Positions 1 to 5,792 of a stretch of DNA of 7,787 nucleotides are shown one piece after another. Both the position numbers and the translations under genes were made by a program. Position 1 is the first letter of the stretch, and each line of letters starts with the position of its first letter. The notes below the pieces were generated by a model that was not told the origin of the DNA, made no database searches, and worked only from the letters and a program-made list of their open reading frames with translations. The stretch comes from JBEIVB01 sp040374085 (lineage in GTDB: Bacteria > Bacteroidota > Bacteroidia > UBA4408): contig JBEIVB010000104.1 in NCBI GenBank assembly GCA_040374085.1, positions 1 through 7,787 of the forward strand. Reading direction: 5' to 3'.

Positions 1-1
1 A

Positions 2-292
2 ATAGAGAACGCACGGAAAAAGCAAGAGGCCATGGCTGCACTGGCCCAAAAACTAAAGGAAACTGCTGAGGCCGGCGAGCGGAAACGATTGGAGGAACTG
101 GCAAAACAAGAGGAATTGTTTCGAGAAAGATCCAGTAAATTCCCTCCTGTAATGGGGATTTACACCACCACCACAAGCATAATCAACGGAAAAAAAGCCT
201 ACGGCTACATCAACTTCGGAAATGGTCTTGGCAATCAAGACCTAACCAAAGAAGAATTTGATGAATACAAAGAACGTTATAAAAAGCCTTAG
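2..292 (+). CDS. Hypothetical protein, C-terminal part (gene runs in from the left edge)
   Basis: The frame is open from base 2 to the TAG at 290-292 with no stop, so the window most likely shows only the last 96 codons of a longer gene. An ATG at 32 would give 86 aa, but the codons before it (IENARKKQEA) continue the same charged helix, so I do not take it as the true start. The first 50 or so residues are rich in Lys, Glu, Ala and Leu and look like the end of a long helix or coiled coil. A short globular tail with several aromatic residues follows (YTTTTSIINGKKAYGYINFG), ending in a charged helix (KEEFDEYKERYKKP). No family is recognised and no catalytic motif is visible. The stop overlaps the stop of the convergent amidotransferase gene by 4 nt. 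That it is coding is fairly likely; its function is unknown. Confidence 0.55.
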   Translation: MENARKKQEAMAALAQKLKETAEAGERKRLEELAKQEELFRERSSKFPPVMGIYTTTTSIINGKKAYGYINFGNGLGNQDLTKEEFDEYKERYKKP

Positions 293-885
293 CTATTTCC
301 TGCCAATCCTTCCCACCAGTTGTTTAGCAAACGGTCTCCCTCAGGAGTAAGGATACTTTCGGGGTGAAATTGAAAACCCATAACCTTTAGATTGCGGTGT
401 TCAATGGCCATTGGGTTACCGTTTTCATCGGAAGCCAAAACTTGAATGTTGTTTTTCAAACTCGCAGTATGAACAACCCAGCTGTGGTAGCGGCCTACTT
501 GAATGGGCTTTTGAAGTTGGTTCCAAATTGGATGGGGCTGAAGATTTAGCAGAGCGGTGGCGCGTCCGTGAACCGGCTCGGGCATACACATTAACTCTGC
601 ACCAAAATGAAGTGCGATGGCCTGATGACCGAGGCAAATACCCAAAAGTGGTATTATTCCAACAGTATGTTTTATAAACCAAAGCAATTGCCCAGATTCC
701 TGGGGAAGGCCTGGTCCCGGCGATAATACTGCTGCCTGGTAATCATTCCAACAACCGTCATAAAGAGCATCGTTCCGGAGTACGTGTACCTCAACATCGG
801 GCAACTGCTCCAGCAAGTGAACCAGATTGTAGGTAAACGAATCGTAGTTGTCTACCAACAGCAGCTTTTTACCTGCTGCCTGCAT
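289..885 (-). CDS. trpG/pabA: Anthranilate/aminodeoxychorismate synthase component II (class I glutamine amidotransferase)
   Basis: The 198-aa protein has the usual length of a stand-alone TrpG/PabA subunit, which hydrolyses glutamine and passes ammonia to a chorismate-binding partner (TrpE for tryptophan, PabB for folate). Near the N-terminus is the family signature DNYDSFTYNL (12-21). SPGPGLP (55-61) forms the oxyanion-side loop. The nucleophile is Cys84 in GICLGHQ, and His174 and Glu176 in FQFHPESI complete the triad. RYHSWVV (132-138) is also typical. All catalytic residues are present. The ATG at 885 lies 4 nt after the lpdA stop, so the two genes are probably co-transcribed and perhaps translationally coupled. 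An ATG overlapping the lpdA stop (890-888) is in another frame. Residues alone do not separate TrpG from PabA, and one protein often serves both pathways. No trpE, pabB or other trp gene lies in the window. The family call is firm; the pathway is open. Confidence 0.93.
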   Translation of the reverse strand: MQAAGKKLLLVDNYDSFTYNLVHLLEQLPDVEVHVLRNDALYDGCWNDYQAAVLSPGPGLPQESGQLLWFIKHTVGIIPLLGICLGHQAIALHFGAELMCMPEPVHGRATALLNLQPHPIWNQLQKPIQVGRYHSWVVHTASLKNNIQVLASDENGNPMAIEHRNLKVMGFQFHPESILTPEGDRLLNNWWEGLAGNS

Positions 886-889
886 GCCA

Positions 890-2293
890 TCAAAGGTGCA
901 ATGCCCGCTTTCCGGTGGCGTCGAGGCAAGCCTCGCGAAAAGCTTCGGTATAGGTTGGGTGCGCGTGGCTCATGCGCGAAATGTCTTCTGCCGTTGCCCG
1001 GTACTCCATGGCTACCACTGCCTCTGCAATAAGATCTGCAACCCGAGGACCAATCATGTGCACGCCCAAAATTTCGTCGGTTTGCGCATCGGATAGGACT
1101 TTAATAAATCCATCCATATCCATGCTTGCACGGGCGCGACCGCTAGCCTTAAAGGGGAAGGATCCAATTTTGTAGGCCTTGCCGGCTTGTTTGAGTTGCT
1201 CTTCGGTTTGACCCACAGCAGCTACTTCCGGCCAAGTGTACACTACCCCGGGGATTAAATTATAATCTATATGCGGTTTTTGGCCGGCCAGGTGCTCCGC
1301 CACAAATACGCCTTCTTCCTCTGCCTTATGAGCCAACATTGCGCCCTTCACAACATCGCCAATGGCATAGATTCCCGGGCAAGATGTTTGAAGATGATCA
1401 TCTACAACAATGCGCCCACGCTCATCGAGCTGAACCCCTGCCGATTCCAAACCCAGATTATCCGTGTAGGGACGACGGCCCAGGGCAACCAACGCATAAT
1501 CTCCTTCAAACGTGTGGGAGTTTCCATTTGAATCTTCTGCAACAACCTCTGCTCCTTTTCCCTTGGTGCGCACCGAAACCACCTTGTGGCTGAGTTTGAA
1601 CTCCATGCCCAACTTCGCTAAACTTTTCTGCAGCTCCTTTCCCAGGGCGCGATCCATGGTGGGGATGATGGCATCAGCATATTCGATTACCGTTACACGA
1701 GAGCCGAGGCGGGCATATACCGACCCCAACTCCAATCCTATCACACCTCCACCAATCAATAAAAGCTGCTTGGGCACTTCGGAAAGAGAAAGCGCTTCGG
1801 TGGAGGTTATTACTCTTTTCTTATCCACCTCCATGCCGGGCAACACCACAGGTTTGGAGCCGGTGGCCAGAATGATGTGGCGGGCCTGAATGTCCACGGT
1901 TTGTCCATTGTTGAGGACAACAGATGCCTTGCCGGGGCCGTTAAGGGTGGCGTGACCGGAATGCACAGTAATCTTATTCTTTTTCATGAGATAACCGATT
2001 CCGTCGCAATTCTGTTTCACCACATCCTGCTTGCGAGCAATCATTTGAGCGAAATTCAGCTTAAGCTTTCCGGTTTCTATTCCGTGCGTTGCAAAGGTGT
2101 GCAGGGCATTGTGATAATGCTCGCTGCTGTCGAGCAAAGCCTTGGAGGGAATGCAGCCTACGTTTAAGCAGGTTCCGCCGAGCGTGCTGTACCGCTCGGC
2201 AATGGCGGTTTTCATGCCAAGCTGAGCACAACGAATGGCAGCCACATAACCTCCCGGTCCCGAGCCAATAACCAATACATCTACCTGTTCCAT
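890..2293 (-). CDS. lpdA: Dihydrolipoyl dehydrogenase (E3 of 2-oxoacid dehydrogenase complexes)
   Basis: This flavoenzyme reoxidises dihydrolipoamide on the E2 (or glycine-cleavage H) protein and makes NADH in the cytoplasm. From the ATG at 2293 it has 467 aa, the normal family length. The FAD Rossmann motif is GSGPGG (10-15). The redox disulfide is Cys42/Cys47 in GGTCLNVGCIPSK. The NAD motif is GGGVIGLELGS (181-191). The second FAD motif is IYAIGDV. The catalytic dyad from the partner subunit is His445 and Glu450 in HAHPTYTE. The frame stays open to a TTG at 2326, but that codon lies inside the predicted -7 box, and the ATG places the Rossmann fold where it usually begins, so the shorter form is chosen. 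No E1 or E2 genes lie nearby, so which complex it serves cannot be told. It leads a likely two-gene transcript with the downstream amidotransferase. Confidence 0.96.
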   Translation of the reverse strand: MEQVDVLVIGSGPGGYVAAIRCAQLGMKTAIAERYSTLGGTCLNVGCIPSKALLDSSEHYHNALHTFATHGIETGKLKLNFAQMIARKQDVVKQNCDGIGYLMKKNKITVHSGHATLNGPGKASVVLNNGQTVDIQARHIILATGSKPVVLPGMEVDKKRVITSTEALSLSEVPKQLLLIGGGVIGLELGSVYARLGSRVTVIEYADAIIPTMDRALGKELQKSLAKLGMEFKLSHKVVSVRTKGKGAEVVAEDSNGNSHTFEGDYALVALGRRPYTDNLGLESAGVQLDERGRIVVDDHLQTSCPGIYAIGDVVKGAMLAHKAEEEGVFVAEHLAGQKPHIDYNLIPGVVYTWPEVAAVGQTEEQLKQAGKAYKIGSFPFKASGRARASMDMDGFIKVLSDAQTDEILGVHMIGPRVADLIAEAVVAMEYRATAEDISRMSHAHPTYTEAFREACLDATGKRALHL

Positions 2294-2323
2294 AGTGAAC
2301 GAATTTCTTAACGTTTGCGGGTT

Positions 2324-2331
2324 CAAACTTA
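2324..2331 (-). promoter_or_regulatory. Probable -7 promoter box for lpdA
   Basis: Read on the minus strand, this is TAAGTTTG, a full match to the Bacteroidota -7 consensus TAnnTTTG. It would start transcription around 2318-2320, about 25 nt before the lpdA ATG at 2293. The nearest TTTG upstream (2349-2346) is only 14 nt away, shorter than the usual spacing of about 19, so the -33 box is not convincing. The box overlaps the alternative TTG start and thus argues for the ATG start. Confidence 0.5.
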
Positions 2332-2403
2332 TGGAATCCGTGCATCAAATTAGCGCTGAAGATTCAGGTAGATGAAAGGCCGAACAAACCAGAATCGAAA
2401 AAA

Positions 2404-2523
2404 ATGAGTGAAGGCGCTCATCCTAACACCGTGAAAAAACGTGCTCAAGCCCTTATCCTGGTTGATTCAATGGCGTTTTTAGATCTGCCGACCCCTAAAA
2501 TCTCAGGTGTTAGCGAACGTTAA
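2404..2523 (+). CDS. Doubtful small ORF, 39 aa
   Basis: ATG AGT GAA opens a 39-codon frame that ends at the TAA at 2521-2523, just before the tetR promoter. The peptide begins MSEGAHPNTVKKRA and has a short hydrophobic middle (ALILVDSMAFLDLP). The frame is open without a usual start back to about 2299, which is not improbable by chance. There is no promoter box or ribosome binding site directly upstream, no recognised family, and part of the ORF overlaps inverted repeats. It could be a small protein in front of the efflux operon, but chance is the more likely explanation. Confidence 0.15.
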   Translation: MSEGAHPNTVKKRAQALILVDSMAFLDLPTPKISGVSER

Positions 2524-2533
2524 AATTTCAACT

Positions 2534-2563
2534 TGGAAACTTTGGATTCGAAAATAGTTTCCA
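2534..2563. promoter_or_regulatory. Candidate TetR operator: 8-bp inverted repeat between the -33 and -7 boxes
   Basis: TGGAAACT (2534-2541) and AGTTTCCA (2556-2563) are perfect inverted repeats with a 14-nt spacer. The left arm ends on the first base of the -33 box and the right arm ends on the base before the -7 box. A dimeric TetR-family protein bound here would block the sigma factor, which fits autorepression by the adjacent regulator. The palindrome is seen directly; its use as an operator is inferred from position. Confidence 0.45.
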
Positions 2564-2571
2564 TAGTTTTG
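2541..2571 (+). promoter_or_regulatory. Promoter of the tetR-tolC-adaptor-RND operon
   Basis: TTTG at 2541-2544 and TAGTTTTG at 2564-2571 are separated by 19 nt and match both Bacteroidota promoter elements (-33 TTTG, -7 TAnnTTTG) at the expected spacing. The start of transcription would fall near 2575-2577, leaving a leader of only about 11-13 nt before the tetR ATG at 2588. No other promoter is visible before tolC, whose start is 10 nt after the tetR stop, so this one probably drives the whole operon. Confidence 0.6.
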
Positions 2572-2587
2572 CCCGCGAATTACGCGA

Positions 2588-3205
2588 ATGGATACTCAAG
2601 CTCGAATTTTAGAAGGAACCGAACAGCTCTTCTTCCGTTTCGGCATAAAGGGCATCACCATGGACGACATTGCCCGCAACCTGGGCATCAGCAAAAAAAC
2701 CATATATCAGTTTTTTGAGGACAAAAACGCTCTTGTGCAGAGTCTTATCGGCTCGCATCTGCAGCGCAACGAAAAGCGCATGTGCGCATTGCCGGAACAA
2801 TCCGACAACGCGATACATGAAATCATCCTCACGATGGACCACATGGTAGAAATGTTCAAACGCACCAATCCGGTCATGTTTCACGACCTTATGAAATACC
2901 ATCCGGCGGCGTATGCAACCTTTCAGGAATTCCGGAGGAAGAAACTCTACGACATCATCAGCAGAAACCTGACACGGGGAATAAAGGAAAAACTATACAG
3001 GCCCGACATTCACATACCTACTTTGGCCATTCTGAGGCTGGAGCAAGTTCAAATGTCTTTTGACCCCAGCATTTTTGAAGGAGTGGCCCGTCCCTTGCAT
3101 GAGGTACATCACGAACTCATCAAGCACTTTCTGTTTGGCATCAGCACCGTGAAGGGTCATAAGCTGGTGAATGAATACTTGAACATCAACGAAAGCGAAA
3201 TATAA
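2588..3205 (+). CDS. TetR/AcrR-family transcriptional regulator
   Basis: The 205-aa length is typical of the family. The N-terminus holds the TetR DNA-binding domain: a first helix from about residue 5 (ILEGTEQLFFRFG), then the helix-turn-helix at about 24-43 with the diagnostic pattern TMDDIARNLGISKKTIYQFF and the following DKNALV (45-50). Residues 55-205 are a mostly helical ligand and dimer domain that, as usual, is not conserved enough to name a ligand. The gene is first in an operon with the three parts of an efflux pump, 10 nt before tolC. The likely role is a local repressor that senses a pump substrate and controls its own operon through the palindrome in its promoter. The ATG at 2588 is chosen because it places the first helix at the usual distance and follows the promoter directly. 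The leader is very short. Confidence 0.92.
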   Translation: MDTQARILEGTEQLFFRFGIKGITMDDIARNLGISKKTIYQFFEDKNALVQSLIGSHLQRNEKRMCALPEQSDNAIHEIILTMDHMVEMFKRTNPVMFHDLMKYHPAAYATFQEFRRKKLYDIISRNLTRGIKEKLYRPDIHIPTLAILRLEQVQMSFDPSIFEGVARPLHEVHHELIKHFLFGISTVKGHKLVNEYLNINESEI

Positions 3206-3215
3206 ACCCAGTACT

Positions 3216-4610
3216 ATGAATTCATCCCTTTCTCTCCGCATCGTCTGCCTCCTCTTCGGTGGTGCCATGAGCAGCGGGGTTCTTGCCCAAACGGCATTCA
3301 CCCTAAAGGAAGCTCAGGAATATGCGGTAAAAACCAACGTCAACGCTTTAAACGCCAAGCTTGACGTAGACATGGCGGTGGCGCGAAAAAACGAGATTCG
3401 GGCAATAGGCTTGCCCCAACTTAGCGCCAGCGTAGACATCAAAGACTACGTAAAATTGCCGGTAGCCTTCTTCCCCGATTTCATTGGTCCGGCCATTTAC
3501 CAATCGTTGTTGGCATACCAAGTATTGCCTCCTGGAACACCGGCTCCTCCCTCTCGAGAACCGTCGGCAGTTGCATTGGGAACCCGATACAACATCACCG
3601 CTGGAGCAACCCTTTCTCAGCTGCTGTTCAGCAACGACTACCTTGTTGGTTTGCAAGCCAGCAAGGCCTATCTCGACCTTTCTCAGAAAATGCTCGATCG
3701 GAGTGCCATTGAAACGCGGGTAGCCGTTGCGAAAGCATACTACGGTGTACTTATAAATCGTGAGCGCGTAAAACTCCTCGATGCGAACATCGACCGCCTG
3801 GAAAAACTTCGGTCGGATATTGTTGCCATGGGAGCGGCAGGATTTGTAGAACGCATCGATCAAAACCGGGTAGAAGTATCGCTCAACAACCTGAAAACTG
3901 AAAAAGAAAAAATAGGCCGACTTATGCTGTTGGCAGAATACTTATTGAAATTTCAAATGGGATATCCTGCCGATCAACCCATTACGCTAACCGATCAGAT
4001 TACCGTTGACCAACTGCCGGCAACCGATGTGTTGGACAACAGCAAAGCCAATGCTTCCAACCGCATTGAGTACAAGTTGTTGGAGAGTCAGGTAAAACTA
4101 AACGCATTGGATCTAAAGCGAAACCGCGGAGGTTACCTTCCTTCTCTTGCCGCCTACTCGAGCGGCAGCTATTCTTTTCAGAAAAACAACTTGGATATAG
4201 GAGGTTTCCGCTGGATTCCGGTACTGATTGTGGGCGCCACGTTAAACGTACCAATCTTCGATGGATTTAGCAAACATTATAAAATTCAGCAGGCTGTAAT
4301 CAACCTTCAAAAATCGAAAAACCAGCAAACGCAATTCGAACAAGCTGTACAACTGGAAGTAGCTCAGGCACAGGCATCCTACAACAATGCCTTGTCCAGC
4401 ATCAAAACTCAACAGCGAAATGCCGAGTTGGCCAGAGAAGTTTACGATGTTACCAAAACCAAATACCAGCAAGGAGTGGGCACCAACACCGATGTGGTGA
4501 ATGCAGATGCCGCTCTCAAGGAGTCGCAAACCAACCTCTACAACTCGTTGTACGACTTCTATCTTGCTAAAATTGATTTAGACAAAGCCTTAGGCACCTT
4601 CACGAAATAA
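3216..4610 (+). CDS. TolC-family outer membrane efflux protein
   Basis: The 464-aa protein begins with a Sec signal peptide: Arg8, a hydrophobic core (IVCLLFGGAM) and a likely cleavage after Ala24 (GVLA/Q). The mature part shows the two-fold repeat of outer-membrane efflux proteins, roughly 28-230 and 260-460. It is rich in long helices, with a late family motif at about 417-434 (YQQGVG followed by TNTDVVNADAAL). The matching first-half motif lies near 209-222 (GFVERIDQNRVEV). Three such subunits would form a beta-barrel through the outer membrane and a helical tunnel through the periplasm. A proline-rich stretch at 104-116 (LPPGTPAPPSREP) lies where the first extracellular barrel loop is expected. 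The gene sits 10 nt after the regulator and 34 nt before the adaptor, so it is the exit duct of this pump. The length is normal and nothing is missing. Confidence 0.94.
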   Translation: MNSSLSLRIVCLLFGGAMSSGVLAQTAFTLKEAQEYAVKTNVNALNAKLDVDMAVARKNEIRAIGLPQLSASVDIKDYVKLPVAFFPDFIGPAIYQSLLAYQVLPPGTPAPPSREPSAVALGTRYNITAGATLSQLLFSNDYLVGLQASKAYLDLSQKMLDRSAIETRVAVAKAYYGVLINRERVKLLDANIDRLEKLRSDIVAMGAAGFVERIDQNRVEVSLNNLKTEKEKIGRLMLLAEYLLKFQMGYPADQPITLTDQITVDQLPATDVLDNSKANASNRIEYKLLESQVKLNALDLKRNRGGYLPSLAAYSSGSYSFQKNNLDIGGFRWIPVLIVGATLNVPIFDGFSKHYKIQQAVINLQKSKNQQTQFEQAVQLEVAQAQASYNNALSSIKTQQRNAELAREVYDVTKTKYQQGVGTNTDVVNADAALKESQTNLYNSLYDFYLAKIDLDKALGTFTK

Positions 4611-4644
4611 TCTTCAACACCCCCTTTCTCACAACACAATACTT

Positions 4645-5763
4645 ATGAAACGATTACTCTCATTCTTACCGGCATTGATTCTTCTTCTTGCTGCCTGCGG
4701 CGGTAAAGGATCCGACAAAAAAGCCCGTTTGGCTGAACTGAAGAAAAAAGAGTCTGAAATCAGCGCCGAAATTCGCGCGTTGGAAAAAGAGCTGGGCAGC
4801 ACATCTGAAGCCCGGAAAGCGAAACTTGTAATTACCGACGAATTGAAGCCGGAAAAATTTGTGCATTTCGTGCACATTCAAGGGCGAGTAGATGCAACCG
4901 ATAACGTTGTAGTTAACGCAAAGATGCCGGGCACTGTAGTTCGTATTTTGGTTAAAGAAGGTCAAACGGTTAAGGCTGGCCAACTGTTGGCGGAAACCGA
5001 TGCATCGGCTTATCTGAGCGGTTTAGAGGAGGCACGCACCGGTTTGAATTTTGCCACCACATTATTTGAGAAACAGAAGAGCCTATGGGACCAGAAAATT
5101 GGTACGGAGGTGCAATTTTTACAAGCCAAAAATGCCAAAGAGCAAGCAGAGAAACGCATTGCAACCCTGAACGAACAAATCGCCATGACACGGGTGGTAT
5201 CGCCCATTTCCGGTGTTGTAGACGAGGTAATGTTGAGATTGGGACAGCCCGCAAGTCCGGGTGTTCCCAACAATGGAATCCGCGTAGTGAACATGGGCAA
5301 CGTAAAAGTAAAAGCCGATGTGGCCGAAGCCTACAGTCAGAGCATTCGTCCGGGCAGCGATGTAACCGTTGAATTTCCGGATGCAGGCAAAACCGTTCGG
5401 TCAACCTTGCATTACGTTTCGAAGCAGATAAACCCAATGACCCGCACCTTTGGTGTTGAGGCTGAATTGGCCCCAGATCCTTCGTATCAGGCCAATATGG
5501 TTGCGGTTTTGAAAATAGTAGACTACTCAGCAAAAGATGCCTTAGCCGTTCCCATAAACCTTGTTCAGAACTCAGAAGAAGGCACCTATGTGATGGTTGC
5601 AGAAACAAAGGGCAACGAAACGGTAGCCCAAAGAAAAGCGGTGAAGACCGGCAAAACCGGTACCGATCGTGTTGAAATTTTAGAAGGTTTGAAATCGGGC
5701 GACCGTTTGATTACCGTTGGGTATCAGGAATTGAATGAAGGAGACCTCTTGCAGGTAAAATAA
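4645..5763 (+). CDS. RND efflux periplasmic adaptor (membrane fusion protein), lipoprotein
   Basis: The 372-aa protein starts with a lipoprotein signal: a hydrophobic core and the lipobox LAAC with Cys18, followed by GGKGSD. It should therefore be lipid-anchored, probably on the periplasmic face of the inner membrane. Residues 26-50 form an unusually charged heptad-like helix before the adaptor core. The core follows the AcrA/MexA order. The first half of the lipoyl domain is at about 88-118 (NAKMPGTVVRILVKEGQ), an alpha-helical hairpin at about 122-190, and the second lipoyl half near 192-214 (SPISGVVDEV). The beta-barrel is at about 225-290 and the membrane-proximal domain runs to the end. 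It bridges the RND permease and TolC. The gene starts 34 nt after tolC and ends 29 nt before the permease, with no terminator in either gap. The family call is firm; the substrate is unknown. Confidence 0.94.
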   Translation: MKRLLSFLPALILLLAACGGKGSDKKARLAELKKKESEISAEIRALEKELGSTSEARKAKLVITDELKPEKFVHFVHIQGRVDATDNVVVNAKMPGTVVRILVKEGQTVKAGQLLAETDASAYLSGLEEARTGLNFATTLFEKQKSLWDQKIGTEVQFLQAKNAKEQAEKRIATLNEQIAMTRVVSPISGVVDEVMLRLGQPASPGVPNNGIRVVNMGNVKVKADVAEAYSQSIRPGSDVTVEFPDAGKTVRSTLHYVSKQINPMTRTFGVEAELAPDPSYQANMVAVLKIVDYSAKDALAVPINLVQNSEEGTYVMVAETKGNETVAQRKAVKTGKTGTDRVEILEGLKSGDRLITVGYQELNEGDLLQVK

Positions 5764-5792
5764 AGGGGTATCAACCTACACGCTTTTTTCTT

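Larger units (their letters stand above)
2294..2587. other. Divergent intergenic region between lpdA and tetR
   Basis: This 294-nt stretch separates the divergently transcribed lpdA and tetR genes. It contains the lpdA -7 box at 2324-2331, the tetR promoter at 2541-2571 and a candidate operator at 2534-2563. Between the two promoters I see only a weak 39-codon ORF (2404-2523), a pair of 8-nt inverted repeats (2424-2431 and 2506-2513) enclosing a 7-nt pair, and poly-A tracts. No tRNA, known riboswitch, repeat array or insertion-sequence end is recognisable. Confidence 0.8.

Noticed and set aside
1512..1889. Plus-strand frame of 125 codons inside lpdA
   Set aside because: It is antisense to a conserved enzyme region and has no recognisable domain.
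2326..2326. TTG at 2326 as the start of lpdA (478 aa)
   Set aside because: It adds 11 residues without family support, uses a rare start codon and lies inside the predicted -7 promoter box; the ATG at 2293 gives the normal N-terminus.
2391..2420. Hairpin 2405-2420 next to a run of A (T on the minus strand), a possible minus-strand terminator
   Set aside because: The stem has only 4 Watson-Crick pairs on the minus strand before a C-A mismatch, it is not GC-rich, and no gene on the minus strand ends there.
2424..2513. Integron attC site suggested by CTAAC...GTTAG ends
   Set aside because: The right end does not match GTTRRRY, the L boxes are missing, and there is no cassette array or integrase nearby.
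3348..3863. Minus-strand frame of 171 codons inside tolC
   Set aside because: It lies fully antisense to a well-supported gene and shows no motif, so it is a shadow frame.
4970..5608. Long minus-strand frame of 212 codons inside the adaptor gene
   Set aside because: It is a shadow of the adaptor coding sequence, which has clear domain motifs; its own translation is rich in Cys, Arg and Pro with no recognisable domain.
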